The translations under genes were made by a program, and so were the position numbers. Positions 48,360 to 60,753 of a stretch of DNA of 64,000 bases are shown here, piece by piece (the stretch's first letter is position 1; each line of letters starts with the position of its first letter). Location: NCBI GenBank assembly GCA_025201345.1, contig JAIXMG010000014.1, forward strand, positions 124,001 through 188,000, read 5' to 3'. The notes beneath the pieces are model-generated. The model was given only the letters and a program-made list of their open reading frames with translations. It ran no database searches and was not told where the DNA came from. The DNA comes from Thamnidium elegans. Lineage: Eukaryota > Mucoromycota > Mucoromycetes > Mucorales > Mucoraceae.

Positions 48360-48838
48360 GATCTTTTTTCTTATTATCTGAGTAAAACATTTTTTTTTAA
48401 AAAAAAATGGGAATACAAAAAGAGGGAAAAAAAAAACGAGAACAATCAGTAGTTTGTTTGTAACAGTTTTAGGCAATTTAGAATATATATGTTTTTTTTT
48501 AGCAATTTTTTGTCATTTTAGCTTGCATAGAAACCACTGATACTATGATTTATATGCATATATGACCTATCTTTTGATATGCCCTTTTTAAAAATTATTG
48601 GTTTATGCTATCCTACCAATTTTTTTTACTCTATCGCTTCAGAACAAAAGCGAATAATCGATTAAGCAGACGGATCCGAATTTTCAAAATTCCGAAACTT
48701 TTGTCTTGCCTTAGTCTGTACATATTCTTCAATAGTAACGCGATTCTTTCTTTTGTTTACCTTTTTTTTTTTTTAATTCTGACATATTATGCAGCCAATT
48801 GTAAGTTAGAACTTGTCTCATTGGAAACAGGATCTCTG

Positions 48839-48946
48839 TTTCATTATCCCCGCGACTTGGAAAAAAGAAAAAGTATGTTCACTTGACTTTCATTATCCCC
48901 GCGATTTGGAAAAAAAAAAAAAAAAAAAGAATGTTCACTTGACTTT
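48839..48946 (+). repeat. Two-copy tandem duplication, about 52-bp unit
   Basis: Both units start TTTCATTATCCCCGCGA and end GTTCACTTGACTTT. They differ in one base (CTTGG against TTTGG) and in the length of the A-tract between. Confidence 0.9.
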
Positions 48947-49060
48947 AAGCATATTTATCCTGTTCTTAGCACACCCTTCAATATTTATTTATTTAATAAA
49001 AAAAAAAAAAAACTAAGAGAGTGTATACTAACTTTTTATCATAAAACTAATTTCAACTCC

Positions 49061-49153
49061 TACAGTGTCCGGCAAAAAAAAGGGTACCTGAATTTAACGG
49101 GAATATATGAAACGAAAAGTACCTGAATTTAACGGGAAAATATGAAACAAAAA
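49061..49153 (+). repeat. 35-bp tandem repeat beside a transposon-end-like motif
   Basis: Two 35-bp units (49084-49118 and 49119-49153) begin GTACCTGAATTTAACGGGAA and differ at a few bases. Immediately before them is TACAGTGTCCGGCAAAAAAA, which resembles the terminal bases of Tc1/mariner elements (TACAGTG...). No matching inverted end was found nearby. Confidence 0.6.
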
Positions 49154-52100
49154 CAAAGCAGGCATCGATATTATTTTTTAGGATTTAACAAATCTATTCT
49201 TTACTTACAAAAAAATGTCTTACACGCGATAAAATTAAACGCCCAGTTTTTTTTTTTTTTTAAAAAAAAAGGTACATGTTACACAAACATTTTTATATAT
49301 AAAAAAAAATAAGATCGATCCATTTTATCTTTTAAATCGTAAGCGGTATTCTACTGCAGATAATCTTTAAAAGTATTCTTTATCTTAACCAGGTTAAAGA
49401 ATAATATTATGTAGGTTTCAAGCACTCGTGCACATATATATTTATTTATTTTTTCGTCAGTACTGCTCCCTCTTTGCAGCAAACTATTGAACCCATAAAG
49501 GAAGCGGTTGATTCGAGTCTAACTATCAACGTTACTTTTCAAAAGTAGTCCCCCCTCCCCTGTGTCATGTATAAAACATCGAAAAAAAAATTTTAAAACA
49601 AAATCTGCACCAAAGGGAAGGCCTAGACGTAAACGCCCCATGTGGATTTAAAGAATTCTTCATTGAATGAATGTTTAGACGCGTATGTGCTCATTTTTTT
49701 GATTTTTGTTTGGATAGTTCTCAGATTATTTTTTTTTATAATTTACGATAGAAAGGAGGAGGCGGGTATTTTGGAAGATTAGGAATACAAATAGAGCTGA
49801 AATATGAATATGAAACGAGGAATAGTTCCTTTAAATGGTTATGTTATGTCTTAGAAAAATCGGATTACTAAAAAGGAGTATTTCAAATTTGAACGAAAGT
49901 ATAGAAAAAAAAGAAAAATCGGTTGAAAAAAAAAAAAAGCACATGCTAAAACAAAAAACAAAAAGGAGTAATAGAACAAACAAAACAAAGAGCTTTTTTT
50001 TTTTTCGAGAGAAAACAGTAGCGCTGTTATTTTAGTAGTGCCAAGTAAAAACATAACGCAAAAAAGTTAACGTAACTTAGAAAAAGTAATCAAGATGACT
50101 CACCGTATATGTATTCAATTAGCAACTCTCCCTCCTACTTTAGCACCTTGAATATATATATTTCTTTCCAAAAAAAAAAAAAAAAAAAAGGTGATCATTG
50201 CCATACCAAAACCGTATCGAGTTTTATCATGCAGTTAGTATAGTATAGAGTTGCACCTTGTACGATTACACTGCTTATACGTATAAAGCTATTCATTAAA
50301 AGATATACGCGACTTTTTTTTTTCTTTTTTTTTTCTTCCAGTGTTCACGAACAATATATTTTTTTTTTCGTGATAAAATTAGTAGAATGTATATTTATAT
50401 TTTATTAAAAAAAAAAAGAGAGAGAGATTTGATAAATAAAAAATGGTTTTCGAACGTTTTTTAACTTTTTTTTTTTTTCTTAAAAAGAAATTTACTCAAA
50501 TAGTGGGTATTTCCGCTTTCTTATTGGTGAAACGTATGATTTGAATATATTACTACTCTAACGGTTACCTATTTCCTATATCTTTGACACTACCTCCGAC
50601 ACACTAGAACTTACTAGCATGTGTTATCGTGATTTAATCGTACGCTAATATCCGATTTAGAAAAAAAAAAAAATTGCATTTTTTTTTTTTTCTTGAGCAA
50701 CCATAAATGTTAGATTCACCAATAAAAATGCAGTAATAAATAATGTATCACAACATATATTAACACAGTGTCGCTTTAAAAAAATTAAAGAAAAAGAGAA
50801 GCTAGTTTTTTTTTAAAAAAGAAAAATACAAAGTGGGTGAGGGTATTAAGGTTTGACAGGTCGGTAAAAGAAAAAAGAAATTTACCTCAAAAAAGTTTCA
50901 ATGCATTCGTTGGATTTTTTTTTTCTCGGTCGATATGACTACGAAGGAGGTCAACTTTATAAAGTATTTTCATTTCTTTTGTTATACTCACGAAGAAGTA
51001 AAGTCTCAATAATACACGGCAAAAAAAAAAAAAAAAAAAAACTAGTTAAAGTTACCGAATACGCGAAAATACGAGCCTATATTGACACTATGTAACGCCC
51101 TTATTTTCTGCAGAAAATAACATGTAAATAAAGAGCGCTAAACCCAAAAATAGCGGAGAAGAAGAAAAAGTGGAGGGGGGGATTTAAAATATGATATCTA
51201 AGAAATAAATTTCTTAGAAGTAACTAAAAGTAGCAGTAAAAAACGACCATGATAGCTCCGCTGTACGAAAATAATTCAGCAATAACTATGTAGTTCATGC
51301 AAAAAAAGAAAATTACCTTCGAATGGGTACTCTACCGTGTAACATATATGGGTCAAATTGACACTTGGCCCAAGAAAACCCGATATGGATTGCGGGCTGT
51401 TAAATATCTCGGGGAAGAAAATTTCAAAGGCTAAAGGTTAGAGGTTAGGTTGAAGGTTAATAATGCAAAAAATATAATTAACATAGTACAAGGAAGCTTC
51501 ATACTTGACGATTAGAGTATTTTGGTATATACAATATGATAAAGAAAGGAACAAGTACTGGTAAAGACCAAAAGAAACTATGCTGTTAAGACATTATACT
51601 TAACTTGTATCGTAAGTATTTATGGATGATGTTTAAAATTAAAAGCATGTTATCTTAACAAGTGTTTGTTTTTAGTGTTATTTCATATACAAATAAAACT
51701 TACAGAGGTAGAACTGTCAAAGCTGTACGTTTTTAGCGAACAATGTATAAGTTTTTCATTAAAGTAAAATATATACCTGACTATTTGTGGAATAATAATA
51801 ATAATAAAAAAAAAAACGGACATTTTTAATTATTATGCATTTACTTAGTTATGGACAACAAGGAAAAAAAAAAGTTGTTTCCTTATATTGTGTTCGTAAC
51901 AAATAACGTAAAATGATTGGATATAAATAAAGACGACGTTGCAGTTAACATATTCCTATTCCAAGCATGTCGGGCATGATCAATCCGTATAAATTGTGCT
52001 CATCCATAAAAGGGATATGTATCGTATATGAACCCAATTAGCTTACAATTATACTATGTTTTTATACCTTTTTTATTTATTTCTAAACTCTATAAAAAGG

Positions 52101-52532
52101 CTCTTAATTTCAATCAATAAACAACAACCCTTTTTTTGTCTGATAAAACTTTCTGTTCTTTTTATTTTTTGATATTTATCGTTAAATATCACACACATGA
52201 TCATAAGTTTTTGGCATGAAAAAAAAAGAACCCTTTTTGTAAGTGACGGTGTATTCTGCCCGTAAGGGTACGAGTAGCAAAGATTGTGAGCTTGGTTCCT
52301 GCTCATTGACAAGTAATTGCTTCAAGTTCGTTCAACAGTTGGATGCTACCGATTTCCTTCAGTCATTTACGTAGCATCAAACTTTGCATAGCCCTTTCCT
52401 TTTTCAGGGCCACTCTTTACTTCCTTAGTTTTTCTTCTGTTGAAAGTAAATCGGAGCTCATCGGGAAAAAGTTTGGTAACATTCGCTACGCTTTATCTCG
52501 TTCATAAAGACTTTATCAAATATATCGGAGTA

Positions 52533-52683
52533 TACAGTAGTGGTCCTATTTAAAGGTGGCTGGAATTCTCAAGAAATCCATCCTTAAATTCGATTATTAG
52601 CGTTAAAGTGGGGGACAGAAGAAGGTGTCCTGGAGAAATCCAACCTTAAATTGGACACTATTAAATAGAGCGGTTATTGTGTA
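52533..52683 (+). mobile_element. MITE-like inverted-repeat element, 151 bp (copy B)
   Basis: The left end is TACAGTAGTGGTCCTATTTA; the right end read in reverse is TACACAATAACCGCTCTATT. Both ends start with TA and carry a CTATTTAA core. The interior shares CCTTAAAT and GTCCTGGAGAAATCCA with the copy at 8387-8531. It is non-coding and probably mobilised by a Tc1/mariner-like transposase elsewhere. Confidence 0.7.
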
Positions 52684-52689
52684 TGTAAT

Positions 52690-53510
52690 CTAAACCAATC
52701 TTCATTATGACTTGTCTTTAATAGCTGCTTTGAGCCCCACAACGATTGGACTGAGGCTAGTGCCAATCGAATAAACTTGCCATTGGGTGGTCATCGTGAT
52801 AAGAAAAACTCCTGTAACAAAGCTTCAACATCAGCAGCACTATTACATTTTGAGATCTTAATCGACATGGACCATTCTTCCAAGGTAACTCTTGGCTCTA
52901 AATGTAATGACAAATTTTTTGCGTAGATAGTTGATAGTCAGTTTGAACCTCTTAGATAACTTGTCTTTCATGAGATCTAAATTCCCTTCAGTGCCAAACT
53001 TTCCCACCAGGTAAGCCGTCTTTTCTTGTGAATTCTGATGTATTTCAAGTAATATTAGAGTAATATAATTTAGACATCATTTTATACAAGCGTGATACCC
53101 ATTATCAACTTCCTTTTTATAAAGGTCACCAATTTTCAAAGGATTTTTATCAGTTGGTTGGATTTGTAAACCTTGGTCTAGGAGTTTAGTCATTAACGTT
53201 TCGAACTTCCATAGACTGGCAGACTTTTCTTTCGAATACTGTTATATAATTTGGCTTATTTCCGTCTTGTCTTCAATCAGGGAAAGCATTTGTGTTCGTG
53301 TTTCATATATTAGAAAAAAAAAGGGGGGGTGGGGAGCTGACAGAGGATATGCTGTATTAGCGATCAGTAACTACTATTAGTACTTGTTAAACACTTTAGT
53401 AAGTTCACCTACGTAAAATAAAAGGTTAATCCTTGGTACATCACCATTTACACCACAAATGCCAGTTTAGGGAAATTCCTGCATCGACACCCACCATATC
53501 ATAAAGAAGC
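52690..53510 (-). pseudogene. Decayed protein-coding relic, family not recognised
   Basis: Reading the minus strand gives protein-like stretches interrupted by stops and frame changes. Fragments in order: MVGVDAGISLNWHLWCKW (about 53500), PRINLLFYVGELTKVF, SLWKFETLMTKLLDQGLQ, NPLKIGDLYKKEVDNGYH, EKTAYLVGKFGTEGNLDLM, LEPRVTLEEWSMSIKISK, ADVEALLQEFF and FIRLALASVQSLWGS (about 52740). At least three in-frame stops and two frame shifts separate them. Some gaps could be introns, but not all. Composition is like a folded cytosolic protein. It could be an old transposon-carried gene or a duplicated host gene; I cannot name the family. It abuts the inverted-repeat element at 52533-52683. Confidence 0.55.
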
Positions 53511-54676
53511 CGCTTTTAAAATATTTAGACATGTAATTATATGAAAGGTACTTGCTTGTATACGAATTCATTGTTTTTTTTTAAAAAAAAAAAGGAAAAG
53601 AAACAGGATGGAATAAATAGGTTACTTTAATCATGATAAAAAGGATTTATTTAATCATCATAATATATTTATTTTTCGATACGTAAAAAGTGTACTTTGG
53701 CCTAAAGTTGTACATGTAAAAAGTATCTGTTGATGGAGCGAAAAATAATTGCGTAAAATGTAAAACAACTAACTGAGTAGTGCTTGTATGGATGCCGGGG
53801 TTTCACCCAAAAATGTCGTTTATTCTTATTTATCACAAAGGTAAAATAAGGAAAACTATTCGCATTGTAGCCTCGTCATATTACAAGTTCCCTTAGTTCA
53901 ATTACATGGTTTATGTTACAAAGAATGCTTTATATTGTTACAGGTATAATATCTAAATATAAACTTTATGCAGCTTGAAGCCCTGTAAAAAGCCTATTAT
54001 TTACAAGTATATTTTAAAATATCTGCGTACCTTTAAAGAACTTTGCATATTTTATACATGACATAATATTCTTTATTAAACACTTGGATTGCATATAAAA
54101 ATAGGCTTTTAAGTTGTTATTTAGAAAGAAAAAAAAAACTGGTATTCTTGTAAGTCAAATGGTAAGAACCGGCATTTTTTGCTCAATTTTCGATGTTTTT
54201 TAATGATAGTATAAAGATCAAAAATATTGTAATAAACTCGTTTTCTGCATTGACAGCCGTCAATAAAGCGTTATCTACAAATGCAAAGTGCCATGGTTAC
54301 ACATGGTGTATATCTTCTGGTATCTACTCCGAAATATCTGATTATTAGCTGTAAAAAAAAAATACGGAACGATATCAATTTTTTAAGATCTTCTCGCGTA
54401 ATATACATAACAGATATACGTTTAAATATGTCCAAGTAATTTAATACTTTCGAGGAGAAGAGATTTATATATGGTAAACCGTGCTTTTTTTTTTTCTAAC
54501 TCGGGAACCCTATTTACTTCAAAGGAAGAAACTCATACTATTGGCTAATATAAAGAAAATTTGTACCTTGCACAAAAAAAAAAACTTGCTTATTTTTTGA
54601 TGTCCACAGTTTTTTATTTTCTTTCTTCTTTTCATCTCATCCTCTTTTTTTTTAAAAAAAAAATATATAATCTACA

Positions 54677-56320
<1,644 letters not shown>

Positions 56321-56701
56321 ATCGAAAATAGCATTCGATCCAACTTATAAAAAAATGGGCATACAATACATTTACATTAAAAAAAAAAAATATCCTTCAT
56401 ATATTAATAAATTAACAGGGCTTCTTTAATCGAAGCACCTATTGTAAAAAGTTGTAAAAAAAAAAAAACATACTTTATATATATAGAAGTGTGGCTTCGT
56501 TAACTCAGCATTGGATGAGAAGGTGTCTTTGTGGGCTTGGCAAAAAAAAAAATCCATTTGTTTGTTTACAAAAAATTACTCGACTTATTTTTAAACTTTT
56601 TCTTTTTTTTAACTATAAAACCCTTTCTCTCTTTTTTTATCTTCTTATTAGAAAATAAACAGTAGCATTATATATATCGTTTGCAGTAATAACATAAAAT
56701 T
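56321..56701. other. Intergenic, 0.38 kb
   Basis: 3' flank of ERG10 and promoter of the membrane-protein gene; nothing specific recognised. Confidence 0.45.
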
Positions 56702-57712
56702 ATGCTCGAACCAGAAGCAAGTGCATCTTTAGTTTATACGATTTTATTCTTTTTATTTTCTATTGCGCTTATTGGACAATCGTTATCGCACTGGCATTTA
56801 ACACCATTTGCACTTTACGCAATTTGCGTAGCCAGCGGTAACTTGTATGTGCTGTTGGTCCCAGAGTTTACATCCGATCAAAGACCATGGCGATATCAAG
56901 AGCCTATCATTAATCAGTTACCAGTGTATTCTATACTGATTTTTGCAGGAATGATCGATTGGCAATTTGTTTATATTCGATTTATCGCAACCACCTTACG
57001 AAACCATAAACGATGGGGTAGTTTACATCCAGTCATTATAACTGAAAAGGGAGACGCAACCAGCGGAGGACTGATCGTGCCTCCCACCTACAACTCAAGC
57101 CATCATTCAAGATATCATTTATCCCAGCTACAAATGCTGGACCATGCATCTCCTTTTTTATTTAGTTCTTGGACCATTTGGCTTTACATTTCAGCCATTA
57201 TTATTTATCTTCTTGTCATATTGGCTTTTTTGATCTGTAAAGTATTTATTGCCGACCCAAATATAGAAACTTTGATTTCAGCCATTTTTATTACCATCAT
57301 TACTCTTCCGACCATCTTGAACACCATCGTCGTTATTTATACAGGTAGCAAGTGTCATTCAAAGATGGTCTCAAGGATCATGGGTCAAAACAGGCAAGAC
57401 GCTATCATCCTGTTCTTGATACCTATTTTGTTTATGCTTGCCATGTCTAGCACCACCACGATCGCTTGGATGGCCTATACAAGACCGGACCCAATGACAA
57501 AACCGTTTGTGGACGACCTATCGCAGTGGATCGTATTCAAGGCTCTTCTAGTCTACTTCCCTCTGTCTGTCTTGTTGGTCTGCTGTATGTTTAAAAGGAA
57601 AAGTTATACCAATTTAATCGAGGACGACGATACCGTCTTAAAGAGATCCGGCACAAGAAAATCCTCCGTTACCGTGTCTTTAATCTCAAGATCTCACTAC
57701 GAAAGACCTTGA
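56702..57712 (+). CDS. Unrecognised multi-pass membrane protein, 336 residues
   Basis: Single-exon gene. I do not recognise the family. About seven hydrophobic segments are visible: ASLVYTILFFLFSIALIG, TPFALYAICVASGNLYVLLV, LPVYSILIFAGMIDWQFVYI, TIWLYISAIIIYLLVILAF, TLISAIFITIITLPTILNTI, AIILFLIPILFMLAMSSTTT and ALLVYFPLSVLLVCCMF. A hydrophilic loop (residues 100-150, with HHSRYHLSQLQMLDH) separates the first three from the rest. The C-terminal tail is cytosol-like, with an acidic-then-basic stretch (EDDDTVLKRSGTRKSS). The seven-segment layout resembles fungal 7TM receptor-like proteins, but no receptor signature is evident. It lies 68 bp upstream of the tRNase Z gene. Confidence 0.78.
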   Translation: MLEPEASASLVYTILFFLFSIALIGQSLSHWHLTPFALYAICVASGNLYVLLVPEFTSDQRPWRYQEPIINQLPVYSILIFAGMIDWQFVYIRFIATTLRNHKRWGSLHPVIITEKGDATSGGLIVPPTYNSSHHSRYHLSQLQMLDHASPFLFSSWTIWLYISAIIIYLLVILAFLICKVFIADPNIETLISAIFITIITLPTILNTIVVIYTGSKCHSKMVSRIMGQNRQDAIILFLIPILFMLAMSSTTTIAWMAYTRPDPMTKPFVDDLSQWIVFKALLVYFPLSVLLVCCMFKRKSYTNLIEDDDTVLKRSGTRKSSVTVSLISRSHYERP

Positions 57713-57780
57713 CTGTTTTATACTATTTTAATAAATAAATTCTTTTTTCTTTTTTTTTAAAAAAATTATATATATAAAAT

Positions 57781-58935
57781 ATGGTTGCGCCCATGGACAT
57801 TACCTTTCTTGGTACAGGAAGTGCTCAGCCAAGTGCAACAAGAAACCATCAAGCCATTGCGCTTCGAGTCGATGGCGATATTTGGTTATTTGATTGTGGA
57901 GAAGCCACGCAGCATCAGTTTCAAAAGAGCAAACTCAAAATGGGAAAAGTGACCCGAATCTTTATTACACATATGCATGGAGATCATTGTTTCGGATTAG
58001 GTCCTTTGCTTTGCAGTATGACCGATAATTTAAACCCTGCCAATGCTACCACCGATACTGCTAAAACCCCTATTGACATCTACGGCCCTACACCTATTCG
58101 ATCATGGCTACGAAACACATTGAAATCGACATACTCCAATCTCGGCCAACCTTACCGTGTCCATGAATTACTTTTACCGGACGATCCCATCGATACTAAC
58201 CAAGAGCTTCATCAGGATGAGTTACCGGGAGAAAACATAACTTTAATCGACGGCAGTTTTACCTTGCCCATGTTTGAATCCGCGAAAAAGGGTTATACCG
58301 TGCAAGCCGCTCCTATTGTACACTCTATTCCTTCTTTGGGATTTGTTATTCGAGAACCTGACTGGCCCGGTAAAGTCAATCAATTGATCCCGCTTATTAA
58401 AAAGAATGCAATTGCATTAAAGGAACTCGGTCTTGCCAATCCAATGAGTTTATTAGGTAAAATACAGCGTACCAATGAACCTTATACATTGCCCGATGGC
58501 CAGTTGCTGACTCCACCACCTTTAAGGCCTGGCAGAGAAGTGGTTATCCTGGGTGATACAAAAGATGCATCTGCTATTATACCGATCACACGCGACCCTA
58601 CACTGCTGGTACATGAATCGACAAATGCATTAACCCGATTAGATACCAATGTCAAGGAAGGGTCTGCAGTGCCTACATTGGAAGAAATTGAAACACGAAC
58701 AAAAGACCATGGTCATTCCACACCGCAAATGGCTGCTGCCTTTGCAAAAAAGATCAACTGTAAGAAATTAATTCTTACTCATTTTAGTGCCAGGTACCGT
58801 GGCGATGAAGAAGAAGAATCTTTACAAGTGATGGAAGACATTCGAAAATTAGCTATAGACGTATTTGATCAAAGAAGTGAGGATATTTATTGTGCTCGTG
58901 ATTTATGGTCGTATGAAATCAAAATGGATCATTAA
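57781..58935 (+). CDS. tRNase Z, short (ELAC1-like) form
   Basis: Zinc endonuclease that trims the 3' trailer of pre-tRNAs. Single exon, 384 residues, a bit longer than bacterial RNase Z. The metallo-beta-lactamase signature is HMHGDHCFGLGPLL; the N-terminus has the family FLGTGSAQPSATRN and LFDCGEATQHQ. C-terminal metal ligands are visible in LGDTKDA, LLVHESTNA, DHGHSTPQMAAAFA and LILTHFSARY. An insertion of about 50 residues around 110-170 contains the predicted flexible arm. Fungi usually carry the long form; a short form is typical of some early-diverging fungi and animals. The stop lies 19 bp from the stop of the convergent gene. Confidence 0.93.
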   Translation: MVAPMDITFLGTGSAQPSATRNHQAIALRVDGDIWLFDCGEATQHQFQKSKLKMGKVTRIFITHMHGDHCFGLGPLLCSMTDNLNPANATTDTAKTPIDIYGPTPIRSWLRNTLKSTYSNLGQPYRVHELLLPDDPIDTNQELHQDELPGENITLIDGSFTLPMFESAKKGYTVQAAPIVHSIPSLGFVIREPDWPGKVNQLIPLIKKNAIALKELGLANPMSLLGKIQRTNEPYTLPDGQLLTPPPLRPGREVVILGDTKDASAIIPITRDPTLLVHESTNALTRLDTNVKEGSAVPTLEEIETRTKDHGHSTPQMAAAFAKKINCKKLILTHFSARYRGDEEEESLQVMEDIRKLAIDVFDQRSEDIYCARDLWSYEIKMDH

Positions 58936-58954
58936 AAAAAAAGAAAATATATAT

Positions 58955-60753
58955 TTAAAGACTGTTACATTCTCTTGCTAAATGACCAACCTAATAATAA
59001 TAATAACAATAATAAAGGGGATAAATATTATATGTGTATACATACTATAATAACGTTATATACCTTGTTACACTTGTAGCAGGTCATTGGTTGGTGAGGT
59101 TCTCTTCTGTTATAAGCTTGACTTTTATTTCTTCTAAAGCTGTCGAATTCATCAGACGCATTACCTAAACCCAAGTATTTATTTTCAGGTGGTTTAATCT
59201 CATGAACGAAATCTCCTCTATTATTATTTCTATTATGACTGGAGTTATAAGTTGGTTGTTGATATGATTGATAACCAGATGGTTGGAAATTAGGTTGAGT
59301 TTGAAATGTGTTTCTACTACTAGAGTGTGGTGATCTACTACGACTATAACGAGATCTATTATACCTTTGAGGACTTCTAACAGGAGAAGATCTACGAGGA
59401 GATCTACCTCTGCCAGGAGAGCTTCTTCTGTTGATCGGGCTTCTTCGGCGTCCTACAATAGCTGGGGAATGTCTTCTTGGCGGAGGACTGCGACTTGTAC
59501 TATAACTACGACGAACGGGACTATGACGTCGTTCATATTTGTATGCATCTTTACTATATGACCTTCCCCTGCTTTCATGTCGTTGCTCTTGAGAAATACG
59601 CATTCGTTCCTCCTTTTTTTGCACAAGTGATTCAAAATAGGAATCCAAGTACCCCTTTTCCCAACCTTGTGCATCTGTATTACTCTCTGCTTTACCATCT
59701 AATATTAATTCTTGTGTATTTAATCCTTTATAAAAGTCTTCCATTGCATCCAAAAGTTCTTTGGACGGTGCTGGACGAGGGTATGGAAGCTTTAGTTGTG
59801 AAGGGTCAATTGGATTATAATCTTGGCACTATATATATATATTAATTTAATTTCCCTTAATAAGTATATATTACTTTTTTTTTACTTTTGCTAGCATCAT
59901 TAATCCAGCAGGCAAATCATAATAGTTTCTAGGTTGAATAATAGGAGGCGGAGGTGGAGGAGGTTGTTGTTGCTGTTGTTGCTGTTGTTGCTGTTGCTGT
60001 AATTGCTGTGGTTGTGGTGGTAGTTTGTAATGATAGTGCTCTAATGGTATTTGACCAGTTATAATTTGTCTAATATGATGTGTAATACTAGGATCAAAAA
60101 TATTTTGATCTGCCCAAAATGAAATAACCTTAAAATTTTTGATTTGCATTTAGTGTTTGTAAAGTTAGTTTAATATAGTTTTTTTTTTTTTACCTTGATC
60201 ACTTTTGCCTTATACTCTGATGATTCAGCAGCTTCATACGCTAGCTTTAAAAGTGGCGCTAATAATGGTAACATAGCATCTCGCATCCACAACAACTGTT
60301 TCCTTGTACTACATTTGAGTCTATTTGTTAATACTACTCGATTGAAAAATATAATCTACATATATTTTTTTTTTTTTTACGTATGAAATAATATATCGTT
60401 GACTAAATATATCATGTGAATCCTCTCTTCTTGTCCTTTACGAATGTTCGATAGAGATAATATGTATTCCAGTAAAACGTATGTGTGAGCTGGTGAATGA
60501 CAGTGTTCAAACACCCATATTTTACCAGTCTATTGTACAAAAAAAAAATAAGTTCCAACTACATGCTAAATAAGTTTTGTATACTTTTTTTTTTTTTTTT
60601 TACCTCGATATTAGCTTTCGAACATTCATGCATAATCATATGAAGAATAACACGAAAGTCTTCTAGGTTTTTTTTGGTTAATTCTTTCGAAGTGCCATCC
60701 AACATGACTTGACAAAGTCTTTGAAAGCAAGCCGTAGGTGAACTAGTATCCAT
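58955..60753 (-). CDS. CHERP-like splicing protein: CID domain, RS region, zinc knuckle
   Basis: Minus-strand gene; the first exon (60604-60753) and the next two encode a CTD-interacting (CID) fold: CFQRLCQVMLDGTSKEL..NLEDFRVILHMIM, WVFEHCHSPAHTYVLLEYIL, MIYLVNDILFH and AKVIKVISFWADQNIFD. A poly-Q/poly-P stretch is followed by the CHERP-family block YYDLPAGLMMLAK, YNPIDPSQLKLPYPRPAPSK, MEDFYKG and GWEKGYLDSYFESL. The C-terminal half is an RS-like domain (RRSPINRRSSPGRGRSPRR). The last exon (58955-58990) completes a CCHC zinc knuckle: CYKCNK then VGHLAREC. CHERP in animals is a U2 snRNP-associated splicing regulator; the knuckle is not a usual part of it. Confident for CID/CHERP relation, less for the precise role. 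Confidence 0.85.

Larger units (their letters stand above)
46636..54676. other. 8-kb gene-poor region
   Basis: The longest gene-free stretch of the window. It consists of AT-rich sequence with dozens of A/T homopolymers (up to about 35 nt, e.g. 48327-48356). It includes tandem duplications at 48839-48946 and 49084-49153, an inverted-repeat element (52533-52683) and a decayed coding relic (about 52690-53510). The short open frames are mostly homopolymer-driven. One 72-residue minus-strand frame (47608-47826) has balanced composition but no recognised motif. Confidence 0.6.

Noticed and set aside
49835..50054. Open frames on both strands rich in Lys/Phe
   Set aside because: Driven by A/T homopolymers; no family resemblance.
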